Shown here: in pieces, positions 1 to 6,495 of the stretch
How positions within the stretch are numbered: the first letter of the stretch is position 1
Layout of the letters: each line of letters starts with the position of its first letter
Source of the DNA: Verrucomicrobiota bacterium
GTDB lineage: Bacteria; Verrucomicrobiota; Verrucomicrobiia; Chthoniobacterales; UBA10450
Direction of reading: 5' to 3'
Assembly (NCBI GenBank): GCA_003219355.1
Contig: QHOQ01000175.1
Location: forward strand, 1 to 14,675
DNA: 14,675 nt
Translations under genes and position numbers: made by a program
The notes under the pieces: model-generated
Seen by the model: only the letters and a program-made list of their open reading frames with translations
What the model was told of the DNA's origin: nothing
Databases searched by the model: none

Positions 1-1
1 C

Positions 2-646
2 TTGCTGAAAATACCGTTGCGCGAGCGGCGCGAATGGCTCGGCCGCTTGCAACTACCGCGGCAGTTTCAGACAGCCCAAGTCCTCCCAGCACATTCCGCA
101 GCTGAGACTGAGGAAATATTTCAGCAGGCGCGCCTCCGCTTAAACGAAGGTCTCATGATCAAGGATCCGGAAAGCTTTTACTCACCAGGGAGCCGTGGGA
201 TGTTCTGGTTCAAACTAAAGAAGGAGCTAGCCACCCTGGATGTGGTGGTCGTCGCCGCAGAACTGGGCCACGGCAAGCGCAACAACGTCCTGAGCGATTA
301 CACATTTGCTGTGCGGGACGAAACCACCGGCGACCTTTTGCCGATCGGCAAAGCTTACAGCGGATTGACCGACGCAGAGATCGCGGAGTTGACCGAGCAT
401 TTCAAACAAAACACGATTATCGATCGTGGCCGTTATCGGGAAGTGAAACCGGACATCGTGCTCGAAGTCGCGTTTAATTCAATCCAGCCAAGCTCGCGGC
501 ACAAAAGTGGACTTGCCCTGCGATTCCCCCGGATCAAAGCGATTCGGCGTGACAAAAATGTCGATTCCATCGACACGCTCGAATACGCCCGCAAGCTCGC
601 CGCGCAACCCACAAATTCGCTCGTCGATCTTAGCCACAGCGCGTGA
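2..646 (+). CDS. ATP-dependent DNA ligase, C-terminal part (5' end outside window)
   Basis: This is the C-terminal 214 residues of an ATP-dependent DNA ligase that would seal nicks using a ligase-AMP intermediate. The 5' end lies beyond the left edge, so the adenylated lysine motif (KxDG) is not visible. Seen in sequence: nucleotidyltransferase motif IV EGLMIKD (residues 49-55 of the visible part) and motif V WFKLKK (69-74), then an OB-fold region with LGHGKRN, SDYTFAV, KAYSGLTDAEI, VKPDIVLEVAFNSIQ and SSRHKSGLALRFPR. That string of motifs matches the bacterial LigB/LigC-type ligases, which often sit beside an Lhr-like helicase and a metallo-beta-lactamase exonuclease; any such neighbours would be to the left and are unseen. 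The stop codon is TGA at 644-646. The gene converges on the small membrane-protein gene at 793-987, and no convincing GC-rich terminator lies in the 146 bases between them. Confidence 0.88.
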   Translation: MLKIPLRERREWLGRLQLPRQFQTAQVLPAHSAAETEEIFQQARLRLNEGLMIKDPESFYSPGSRGMFWFKLKKELATLDVVVVAAELGHGKRNNVLSDYTFAVRDETTGDLLPIGKAYSGLTDAEIAELTEHFKQNTIIDRGRYREVKPDIVLEVAFNSIQPSSRHKSGLALRFPRIKAIRRDKNVDSIDTLEYARKLAAQPTNSLVDLSHSA

Positions 647-792
647 CCAACTTCCGGCTCGCTACGGCGTGGTCGACGGTGACGGCAAAGCGATCTGGGG
701 AAAAAAGATCTTTTCTTGTTAGGCGAGGACCATGATTTCTTTTCGTTATTCGACCGAAGGGGACTTAAGAGCGGTGACGTCGACGGAACAGC

Positions 793-987
793 TCACCGCA
801 CCGGCGCCGATGGCGAAGGTGGGGGTTTCACGATTACAGTTTCGACCTGATCACGCCGAAAATGCTGGAGATTGGCGTAAAGCGCCAGCAGCAGTATTGC
901 GACAACGATTACCAGCATGAGTACTACACCGCGCTTTGGAACTCGGGACGATGGGGGCGCGTCGCGAGCTGGCGGCGGTGAATTCAT
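793..987 (-). CDS. Small single-pass membrane protein, function unknown
   Basis: This is a 64-residue protein that I do not recognise. The N-terminus is proline- and serine-rich (residues 1-17), followed by a KR pair and one strong transmembrane helix (about 20-37, GVVLMLVIVVAILLLALYA). A short basic stretch (HFRR) follows, then a proline-rich tail ending PPPSPSAPVR. There is no lipobox and no cleavable signal, so it is likely anchored in the inner membrane; which side the tails face is unclear because both flanks are basic. It lies 40 bases downstream of plsC on the same strand and may be the last gene of the aroA-cmk-plsC transcript. The clean transmembrane pattern, the ATG start and the lack of any competing gene argue that it is real, and the opposite-strand reading frame here has no such pattern. 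Confidence 0.6.
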   Translation of the reverse strand: MNSPPPARDAPPSSRVPKRGVVLMLVIVVAILLLALYANLQHFRRDQVETVIVKPPPSPSAPVR

Positions 988-1027
988 CCCTAAAGTATCG
1001 ACATCGAGCGTGCACGTGCAAACCCAG

Positions 1028-1642
1028 TTAATTCAAGTGCAACGCGGCGATCGCGTCCATGACGCGTTGACTAAGTCGTCCGTATAGATCTTTGCCTGAG
1101 GATTGGAGATCGGCTTCCGAAAAAAAAATCGGCTCTCCAACGACAACCGTGATTGGAACGAATTGCAAACCGCCTCCTCCACGCGGCAGAGCTTCGTGCG
1201 CACCAAATATCCGCATTGGGATGACCGGGGCGAGCGTCCTTGCGATCACGAGTCCCACGCCGGGCTGAGCAGGCTGCAGGTTGCCGTCAAGCGTCCGCGC
1301 ACCTTCTGGAAAAACCAACGCTGCGTTTCCCGACTTCAGAACTCGAATCAACATCTTGAGCGCGCTGCGGTCGATTCCCTCTTGATTAACGGGGATAACG
1401 TTCAGCTTTGGCAAGAGCCAGCGGAGCAGCGGCACATCCATCAGCGTCTTCCGCGCGAGAAAATAGATCGCGCGGTTGCATGCGATGCCGGCAAGTGGTG
1501 GATCGAGGTAACTCTGGTGATTCATCGCCAGAATCACCGGACCTGTTTGAATCATACGCTCCCGATGAATTATCCGAAGGCGAAAACATACTCGACCGAT
1601 CAAGCGCGAGAGATGGTAACCGAGCCAGTAGTAGGGATTCAT
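1028..1642 (-). CDS. plsC: 1-acyl-sn-glycerol-3-phosphate acyltransferase (PlsC family)
   Basis: This 204-residue enzyme is predicted to transfer a fatty acyl group to the sn-2 position of lysophosphatidic acid, giving phosphatidic acid for membrane lipids. It carries the family's catalytic HX4D motif (NHQSYLD, H42 and D47) and the glycerol-phosphate-binding motif FPEGAR (111-116), with a hydrophobic, basic N-terminus suited to peripheral binding at the inner membrane. Length is normal for a short PlsC. The ATG at 1642 lies only 11 bases past the cmk stop, so the two genes are almost certainly co-transcribed; cmk-plsC adjacency is known in several phyla. No good Shine-Dalgarno precedes it, which fits translational coupling. 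Exact acyl-donor preference cannot be read from sequence, and related glycerolipid acyltransferases share these motifs. Confidence 0.9.
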   Translation of the reverse strand: MNPYYWLGYHLSRLIGRVCFRLRIIHRERMIQTGPVILAMNHQSYLDPPLAGIACNRAIYFLARKTLMDVPLLRWLLPKLNVIPVNQEGIDRSALKMLIRVLKSGNAALVFPEGARTLDGNLQPAQPGVGLVIARTLAPVIPMRIFGAHEALPRGGGGLQFVPITVVVGEPIFFSEADLQSSGKDLYGRLSQRVMDAIAALHLN

Positions 1643-1653
1643 GGATCGAAGCG

Positions 1654-2307
1654 TTAAAGCGCCAGCCCTTTGAGCTTCAGTTGTTCAATGATTTCACCGA
1701 CGACCTGGTTGATCGTGAGATGGGACGTATCAATGACGTGCGCATCCTGCGCGACAATGAGCGGCGAGGCGAGCCGCGAAGAATCGGCAAGATCGCGTGC
1801 GGCGATTTCATCGCGCTGGCCTTGGGCAGCGCGTCGCTGGAGGCGCACGTCGGGCGATGCGTCGATGTAAAATTTGTAGGGCGTGCCTGGAAAAACCACC
1901 GAACCGATGTCACGGCCCTCGACAACTAGGTCATAATTGCGCGCGTAATCGCGCATTTGCCGAACGACAATTCCACGGACACTGGGAATCCTACTTACGT
2001 GGGAAACAGCTTCATTGACGCGGTCCTCGTGCAAGCAATCAGTTGGATCGGCATCGTCAATGAAGATGCGAGAGTCATCATTCTCAAGACGGCAGGCGAT
2101 CTTAATGGACTCGAGAGCTTGCCCAACGCGCGCGGTGTCGCCAGGATCGATCGCCTTTTGAAGGACGTGCCAGGTGATCGCACGATAAATCGCACCCGAA
2201 TTCACATAGGCAAACCCAAGTCGCCCGGCAAGCTCTTGGGCGACACTGCTCTTCCCGGACGCGGCCGGACCATCAATAGCGACAACACGATGGAAATCTT
2301 TCCGCAT
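1654..2307 (-). CDS. cmk: Cytidylate kinase (CMP/dCMP kinase)
   Basis: This 217-residue enzyme phosphorylates CMP and dCMP with ATP in pyrimidine nucleotide metabolism in the cytoplasm. The P-loop DGPAASGKSS occupies residues 12-21, followed by GFAYVNSGAIYRAITW, the typical NMP-binding start. Further on are VEGRDIGSVVFP and an R-rich lid segment (RLQRRAAQGQRDE). I chose the ATG at 2307 (MRKDFHRVVAIDGP). A longer frame begins at a TTG at 2343, but that would add a cysteine- and histidine-containing stretch not typical of the family, and it lies inside the right arm of an intergenic hairpin. An AGGA stretch precedes the ATG at very short spacing. The gene follows aroA after 73 bases and is followed by plsC after 11. 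Confidence 0.93.
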   Translation of the reverse strand: MRKDFHRVVAIDGPAASGKSSVAQELAGRLGFAYVNSGAIYRAITWHVLQKAIDPGDTARVGQALESIKIACRLENDDSRIFIDDADPTDCLHEDRVNEAVSHVSRIPSVRGIVVRQMRDYARNYDLVVEGRDIGSVVFPGTPYKFYIDASPDVRLQRRAAQGQRDEIAARDLADSSRLASPLIVAQDAHVIDTSHLTINQVVGEIIEQLKLKGLAL

Positions 2308-2338
2308 GTCCTGAAAGTAGTGTGTCGGGAAGATGCAG

Positions 2339-2374
2339 AGCAAGCCTGCGGAGATACGCAGGTAAAGGCTTGCT
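2339..2374 (-). other. Hairpin between aroA and cmk with an alternative fold
   Basis: On the transcribed (minus) strand AGCAAGCCT (2374-2366) pairs perfectly with AGGCTTGCT (2347-2339), a 9-bp stem with an 18-base loop. Within it, CCTGCG (2362-2357) can pair with CGCAGG (2350-2345). The inner stem shares bases 2345-2347 with the outer one, so the two full stems compete. No U-run follows, so this is not a classic terminator. It may be a processing or stability element or a weak attenuator; that role is inference. Confidence 0.5.
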
Positions 2375-2380
2375 TGCCGA

Positions 2381-3733
2381 TCAGGCTTCCTCGACCGGAG
2401 CAGGAGTCAGTGAACCGATGACTGGTGTGCTGATCTGCATCCGTTTCGAATTGGTGAACTCTTCGAGTACGGCTTCAAACCCCGGATAAGATTCCCGAAT
2501 GCAGTCGGCATCCTGAACAATCGTTTCGCCGTCGGCAAAGAGGCCCGCAATGGCAAAGGCCATCGCGATGCGATGATCGCCGAAACTCGCTACGCGCGTC
2601 CCGTGTAGGGCAGCCGGACCATGAATTTCGAGGCCATCCTTCATTTCGGTTACCTGTGTACCCATGGAGCGCAAATTGTGCGCGATCGCGGCAATGCGAT
2701 CGCTTTCTTTGACGCGCAGCTCCTGCGCATTGCGAATGATCGTTGTGCCATTTGCTAAGGCGCCTGCCACCGCAAGTATTGGCAGCTCGTCAACGAGCTG
2801 CGGAACTTCTTTACCCTGAATCACGGTACCTTTGAGCGCGGCACCTGTAACTTCAACGACGCCGCGCGGTTCAAGCTGATCTACCTCTTCGACGGCTTCT
2901 CGCACCTGCGCGCCCATTCGTAGTAAGACACCGAGTAACGCCGTCCGGGTATCGTTTAAACCGATATCGCGCACCAGAAGATGGCCTCGCGGTTGCGCCG
3001 CGGCGGCGACTAACCAAAAAGCCGCGGAGGAAATATCGCCCGGAATACTAAAATCACGTGATTCCGGAACCTGGTCACCGAATACACTGATATTGCCACC
3101 ACCATCTTTTGCTGTGCGGACGAGAAAATAGTTCAGCATCAGCTCAGTATGATTTCGAGTGATTGAGCGCTGCTCGACAGTGGTTTTGCCCTTGGCAAAC
3201 AAACCCGCTAGGAGCAATGAGCCTTTTACCTGAGCGCTCGCAATCGGCAGCCGATAGTGAATTCCCCGCAAGGAGCCGCCACGGATGCGGATTGGCGGCG
3301 TCTGTTCCGGACCTTCCGCGAGAATGTTTGCACCCATCTGACGAAGCGGTGCGATCACGCGATCCATAGGGCGTCGAGAGAGCCCAGCGTCCCCAACGAG
3401 GCGGCTCTCAAATGTCTGTCCGGAGAGCAGGCCAGCAAGAAGCCGCATCGTCGTCCCAGAATTTCCGCAGTTGATCTCCCTTTTGGGCGGCATGAGTACA
3501 CGCTTTTTTCCGTGGACGATCAGCTTGTCTGGAGCAGGTTGTTCGATCTTAACACCTAAAGCGCGCATTGCGTTGACGGTGCGCATGCAATCTTCGCTCG
3601 CGAGAAACCCACCCAGGGTACACACACCATTGGACAAAGCCGCAATGATCACCGCGCGATGCGAAATACTTTTATCGCCCGGAACGGTAATTTCCATGTC
3701 AATTCGAGGGGCCCGCTTGATCCGTAGTTCCAT
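2381..3733 (-). CDS. aroA: 3-phosphoshikimate 1-carboxyvinyltransferase (EPSP synthase), class II-like
   Basis: This enzyme condenses shikimate-3-phosphate with phosphoenolpyruvate to give EPSP, the sixth step of the shikimate pathway, in the cytoplasm. At 450 residues it is slightly longer than the usual ~430 because of a short tail. Visible motifs are PGDKSISHR (18-26; K21 and R26 bind substrate), GNSGTTMRLL (90-99), SRRPMDR (119-125), SAQVK (166-170), RNHTE (193-197), PGDISSAAFW (231-240), NDTR (260-263), VDELPILAVAGA and RVKESDR. The set GDK(S), SAQxK, RxHxE and NxTR is the published signature of class II, glyphosate-tolerant EPSP synthases. The ATG at 3733 lacks a strong Shine-Dalgarno. 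It heads the aroA-cmk-plsC block, and a long hairpin sits just upstream of its start. Confidence 0.95.
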   Translation of the reverse strand: MELRIKRAPRIDMEITVPGDKSISHRAVIIAALSNGVCTLGGFLASEDCMRTVNAMRALGVKIEQPAPDKLIVHGKKRVLMPPKREINCGNSGTTMRLLAGLLSGQTFESRLVGDAGLSRRPMDRVIAPLRQMGANILAEGPEQTPPIRIRGGSLRGIHYRLPIASAQVKGSLLLAGLFAKGKTTVEQRSITRNHTELMLNYFLVRTAKDGGGNISVFGDQVPESRDFSIPGDISSAAFWLVAAAAQPRGHLLVRDIGLNDTRTALLGVLLRMGAQVREAVEEVDQLEPRGVVEVTGAALKGTVIQGKEVPQLVDELPILAVAGALANGTTIIRNAQELRVKESDRIAAIAHNLRSMGTQVTEMKDGLEIHGPAALHGTRVASFGDHRIAMAFAIAGLFADGETIVQDADCIRESYPGFEAVLEEFTNSKRMQISTPVIGSLTPAPVEEA

Positions 3734-3750
3734 AGGCGAATTGTAAAATC

Positions 3751-3786
3751 TTTTGGCGGAGCGAGCGCTTCATTCGCGCGCCAAAA
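3751..3786 (-). promoter_or_regulatory. Hairpin just upstream of aroA
   Basis: TTTTGGCG (3751-3758) and CGCCAAAA (3779-3786) form a perfect 8-bp inverted repeat. An inner GCGA/TCGC pairing (3761-3764 with 3774-3777) extends the stem across small internal mismatches. It ends about 18 bases before the aroA ATG. It could be a terminator for the upstream lipoprotein gene, an operator, or a leader structure; the sequence does not decide. Confidence 0.4.
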
Positions 3787-3869
3787 TCAGCATCGGATAT
3801 AAGACCGAGTTGTCCAGCGTCCCTCTCCTGCGAGGAGGCAAAATCCAGAGCTTTTTTAAGTTAGCGCAA

Positions 3870-4259
3870 TTACGGGACGAGAAAGATTTTGTCCGTGTAG
3901 GGATCCTTCACTTCTGTTCCTGGAGGGAATCCTTCCACGTCCACGTATTTACCGGGTGAAAAAGGACTTTCCACAAGATGAGGCTTGCCAGGAACAGGAA
4001 TTCCGTACGGATAATCTCCCTTCGCTACTTTCGTGGGCGCAGCCGTTGGAACAGGCGAAGCTGCGCCCGTCTCGCGGGGCGTACCTTGAGGCTGAACAGG
4101 TCCATTCGGATTGAACGGCTGCTGCTGAGGCGGATATTCTTCGGTCTGCGGTGGCGGGTAATTCGCGGCGGGATGACGGGTAGGTTGCGGCGGCGGCTCC
4201 TCACTACATGAGGAAAGGAAGAAGGCGACGAGAAAGGCAAGCAACAGTGAAAATTTCAT
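3870..4259 (-). CDS. Proline-rich outer-membrane/periplasmic lipoprotein, function unknown
   Basis: This 129-residue protein starts with a lipoprotein signal: MKF, a hydrophobic core (LLLAFLVAFF) and a lipobox LSSC, so the mature protein would begin at a lipidated cysteine. After it comes a proline- and glutamine-rich linker (PPPQPTRHP, PPQTEEYPPQQQP) and then a compact conserved-looking C-terminus, YGIPVPGKPHLVESPFSP...GFPPGTEVKDPYTDKIFLVP. I know this C-terminal pattern from verrucomicrobial lipoproteins of unknown role. A start at 4292 (11 residues more) has an AAGG six bases ahead, but it would place uncharged residues before the signal core, so I prefer the ATG at 4259. The gene diverges from the response-regulator gene, and nested inverted repeats lie between them. 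No enzymatic domain is visible. Confidence 0.75.
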   Translation of the reverse strand: MKFSLLLAFLVAFFLSSCSEEPPPQPTRHPAANYPPPQTEEYPPQQQPFNPNGPVQPQGTPRETGAASPVPTAAPTKVAKGDYPYGIPVPGKPHLVESPFSPGKYVDVEGFPPGTEVKDPYTDKIFLVP

Positions 4260-4301
4260 AAACTGGGAATGCTGCGCAAAAGCTATCTGCATCGAACCTT
4301 G

Positions 4302-4350
4302 TTGCCAATCACTAAATCGTTTTCTCGTCGATGCATTGGCAAAAATCGAC
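4302..4350. promoter_or_regulatory. Nested inverted repeats in a divergent promoter region
   Basis: TTGCCAAT (4302-4309) and ATTGGCAA (4335-4342) form a perfect 8-bp inverted repeat whose half-site centres are 33 bases apart, about three helical turns. A second inverted repeat, GTCGAT (4327-4332) and ATCGAC (4345-4350), is interleaved with the right arm. A TAGAAT box (4351-4356, 5 of 6 bases of a -10 consensus on the + strand) follows at once, without a recognisable -35. The arrangement suggests an operator controlling the lipoprotein and response-regulator genes; this is inference. Confidence 0.4.
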
Positions 4351-4359
4351 TAGAATACA

Positions 4360-5562
4360 ATGGCGGAACGGTTTTCATCCGAATCCAAAGAAGAGATGTG
4401 GAAGACGTCCCGTGCGCAGATTTTAGTTGTAGATGATGATGCGGTGAGTCGCAAAATCCTAGCGCAACTGTTGGCGTCCGCAGGGCACCAGTGTCGCGAG
4501 TGCGAGGACGGAACCGAGGCATTAGAACTTATTCGCGCCCAGCAACCTTCGCTTCTTCTTCTTGACTTCGATATGCCCGGGCTAAACGGCACTGAGGTGC
4601 TAAAAAGCCTTCGCTCGGATAAGGATCCGGCAATCGCGCAAATTCCCGCGATCATGTTGACAGGGCACGGAAGCGAGGAAAGCGAAGTGCGTTGCTTGCA
4701 AGCAGGGGCGGATGATTTTGTGACGAAGCCGGTTAACGCTGCGGTGTTGCGGGCGCGAATTGAGACGCAGCTTCGGTTGCGCTCGATGCGGCGCCAATTA
4801 GAACGGCAAAATGACGAGCTCGAAGAATGGCGCCGGAATCTTGAGCGCGACCTTGCTGCCGCGCAATTGACTCAGCAGTCCCTCATTCCACAAAAGCCAC
4901 CCACCATCGCGGGCTGGGAAGTCGCCGCCTGTTACCGCCCTGTGATCCAAGTGGGTGGCGATATCTATGGTTGGCTGCGCATGAAAGATGGCCGGATCTT
5001 GTTTTGGATTGCCGATGGTACCGGCCACGGCGCCGCCGCTGCGCTGCTGACTACGCTGGCGAAACTTCTTTTTCATCATGGCAGCGTCGAGCACGATACC
5101 CCCGCAAGGGTAATGGAAGCAGTGAACAACGATTTTCGCAGCATTTTTGGCGGCCGCTCTTTTATGACAGCCATGTGTGTCGCTGTCGATCCCGCGACCG
5201 GACGCGCGACTGTCGTAGGCGCAGGGCACCCTCCGGTCCTGATCGCGAGGCAGGGCGGCGGGACTGGGTCGATCGCTTCGGTCGCTCCTCCTTTGGGTTT
5301 GATTGAACACCCCGAATTTACAGAAACGATTGTCGATCTTGACTCGGGCGACGCGTTTCTCCTTTATACGGACGGTTTGTTCGGCGCAGCAAAAGGCGAA
5401 CGGCTGCGCTTAACTCCACAGCTCCTGGAGAAAATGCTCGATCGCTCTGCGCCCAACGCCGAGGCGCTGCTCAGAGGCATATTAAATCAGGCGGCACCAG
5501 AAAACGGTCAGGATGCATTGCCAGATGATTTAGCGGCGCTGGCCGTCCGCCGAACGGCTTAG
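4360..5562 (+). CDS. Response regulator with SpoIIE/PP2C-type serine phosphatase output (RsbU-like)
   Basis: This 400-residue cytoplasmic signalling protein has a receiver domain (about 20-137), a coiled-coil linker (about 138-175) and a PP2C/SpoIIE phosphatase domain (about 185-398). Receiver residues are complete: the acidic pocket D25-D27, phospho-acceptor D69 (LLLDFDMPG), T101 and K123. Phosphatase metal-binding motifs are VGGD (D201), IADGTGHG (D219), LLYTDG and the terminal DDLAALAV. Such proteins dephosphorylate STAS anti-sigma antagonists and so release a sigma factor; no STAS, anti-sigma or histidine kinase gene is in the window, so the partners are elsewhere. The ATG at 4360 is only four bases after a TAGAAT box and has no Shine-Dalgarno. 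A start at 4396 (MWKTSRAQILVVDDD) puts the receiver at the usual distance and may be the true one. Confidence 0.88.
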   Translation: MAERFSSESKEEMWKTSRAQILVVDDDAVSRKILAQLLASAGHQCRECEDGTEALELIRAQQPSLLLLDFDMPGLNGTEVLKSLRSDKDPAIAQIPAIMLTGHGSEESEVRCLQAGADDFVTKPVNAAVLRARIETQLRLRSMRRQLERQNDELEEWRRNLERDLAAAQLTQQSLIPQKPPTIAGWEVAACYRPVIQVGGDIYGWLRMKDGRILFWIADGTGHGAAAALLTTLAKLLFHHGSVEHDTPARVMEAVNNDFRSIFGGRSFMTAMCVAVDPATGRATVVGAGHPPVLIARQGGGTGSIASVAPPLGLIEHPEFTETIVDLDSGDAFLLYTDGLFGAAKGERLRLTPQLLEKMLDRSAPNAEALLRGILNQAAPENGQDALPDDLAALAVRRTA

Positions 5563-5628
5563 TAAGATTTTTTTCGTTTCGCCAAAATTAGTATTGCCCT
5601 CGCGCGAGTGAAACGGTAATGAGCCTCT

Positions 5629-5910
5629 ATGCCGAAAACCAAAAAGAAACCTTCCAAACGCAAACCGAATCCCGCCTTCATGAGACCGGTTCAGCCTGAC
5701 GATAAGCTTTCTGCCATTGTCGGGTCTACGCCGCTACCACGCTCCGAGCTTACAAAGAAGCTTTGGAACTACATCAAGAAGCACGGTTGTCAGGACAAAA
5801 AGAAAAGAACAATGATAAACGCGGACGACTCACTCAGGCCGGTATTTAATGGCAAGAGCCAGGTGAGCATGTTCGAGATGACTAAACTCGTCTCTGGGCA
5901 TCTGCGCTAG
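5629..5910 (+). CDS. Small SWIB/MDM2-domain protein
   Basis: This 93-residue protein consists of a lysine-rich N-terminal tail (PKTKKKPSKRK, residues 2-12) followed by a SWIB domain covering most of the rest (about 20-93). Recognisable features are LSAIVGSTPLPRSELTKKLW, YIKKHGCQDKKKRTMI, the polar NADDSLRPVF and FEMTKLVSGHL. SWIB domains were first described in eukaryotic SWI/SNF chromatin remodelling subunits and MDM2; stand-alone bacterial copies occur in Chlamydiae, Verrucomicrobia and some other lineages. The basic tail suggests binding to DNA or RNA, and a nucleoid or topology role is a reasonable but unproven guess. It follows the phosphatase gene by 66 bases on the same strand and ends 16-20 bases before a strong GC hairpin, so it probably closes that transcript. 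Confidence 0.9.
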   Translation: MPKTKKKPSKRKPNPAFMRPVQPDDKLSAIVGSTPLPRSELTKKLWNYIKKHGCQDKKKRTMINADDSLRPVFNGKSQVSMFEMTKLVSGHLR

Positions 5911-5926
5911 ATCTGACAATCCGCTT

Positions 5927-5957
5927 ATGGCCCGGCGTTTCCGCGCCGGGCTATTTC
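5927..5957 (+). terminator. Rho-independent-like terminator after the SWIB gene
   Basis: GCCCGGCG (5930-5937) and CGCCGGGC (5944-5951) form a perfect 8-bp GC stem with a 6-base loop. A G-T and two A-T pairs (5927-5929 with 5952-5954) extend it. The following TATTTC is only a weak T tract. Confidence 0.6.
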
Positions 5958-5986
5958 GGATAAACATTGGGGAATCGTTGCCGTAC

Positions 5987-6007
5987 GGACGGCTCGTTTT
6001 GCCGTCC
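5987..6007 (+). other. Hairpin upstream of the thioredoxin-like gene
   Basis: GGACGGC (5987-5993) and GCCGTCC (6001-6007) form a perfect 7-bp stem with loop TCGTTTT, 36 bases before the GTG start of the next gene. No T-run follows. It could be a second termination element or a leader structure. Confidence 0.35.
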
Positions 6008-6042
6008 TTGCGCGGGAGCTTGGTCTAGTCAAAGGTAGCAGT

Positions 6043-6495
6043 GTGAACAAGCATGGTTTGATTCTTCTGGCGGCTACGGCCTGTATTTCACTCACCGCGG
6101 CGTACGCCGACGCAGAATCTGGCTGGCTCAACGATTACAAAAGAGCACAGCAAGAGGCCAAGGCGAGCAACAAATTTCTGCTGCTCGATTTCACCGGCTC
6201 GGACTGGTGCGGCTGGTGCAAGAAATTGGACAAGGAGGTTCTCTCACAATCGCAGTTTAAAGATTACGCGCGCGAGAATCTTGTGCTCTTGGAAGTTGAT
6301 TTCCCACGCACGAAACCGCAAAACAGCGAGCTGAGAAAACAGAATCAAGAGCTCGCGCAGGAGTACCGGGTTGAAGGATTTCCCACAATCGTCGTGCTCA
6401 ATGGCGACGGGCAGAAGGTTTGGCAGTACGACGGCTACTTCTCCGACGGGCTGGCAGCGTTCATTGCGCAGTTAGAAAAACTGCGCAAAGGCTGA
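6043..6495 (+). CDS. Exported thioredoxin-fold protein with CGWC active site
   Basis: This 150-residue protein has a Sec signal peptide (MNKHGLILLAATACISLTAAYA, probable cut after A22) and a thioredoxin-fold domain. The active site is WCGWC with cysteines 56 and 59; FTGSDWCGWCKK is typical of periplasmic DsbD-C/thioredoxin_7-like proteins rather than classic CGPC thioredoxin. The cis-proline loop EGFPTIVVL follows. It is expected to act in the periplasm in disulfide reduction or exchange, but the partner is unknown. The start is GTG at 6043, supported by AAAGG at 6031-6035 with seven bases of spacing, one of the few clear Shine-Dalgarno sites in the window. The short charged insert FPRTKPQNSELRKQNQ between the active site and the cis-proline is seen in related secreted proteins. 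Confidence 0.85.
   Translation: MNKHGLILLAATACISLTAAYADAESGWLNDYKRAQQEAKASNKFLLLDFTGSDWCGWCKKLDKEVLSQSQFKDYARENLVLLEVDFPRTKPQNSELRKQNQELAQEYRVEGFPTIVVLNGDGQKVWQYDGYFSDGLAAFIAQLEKLRKG

Noticed and set aside
703..714. AAAAGATCTTTT palindrome as a terminator for the ligase gene
   Set aside because: It has no GC stem and no loop. It may slow polymerase, but the sequence does not support a terminator call.
1408..1929. Open frame of 173 codons on the + strand across plsC and cmk
   Set aside because: It is antisense to two genes with intact catalytic motifs; its translation is rich in Arg and Ser with no domain pattern.
3825..3837. CTCCT-GCG-AGGAG hairpin downstream of the lipoprotein gene
   Set aside because: The 5-bp stem is too short and is not followed by a T tract on the lipoprotein's strand.
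4798..5310. Open frame of 170 codons on the minus strand within the phosphatase gene
   Set aside because: Antisense to the PP2C domain; low-complexity basic translation with no motif.
5594..5622. TTGCCC and TAATGA boxes as a promoter for the SWIB gene
   Set aside because: Spacing is 17 bases but the -10 box matches only two consensus bases; the gene may simply be read through from upstream.
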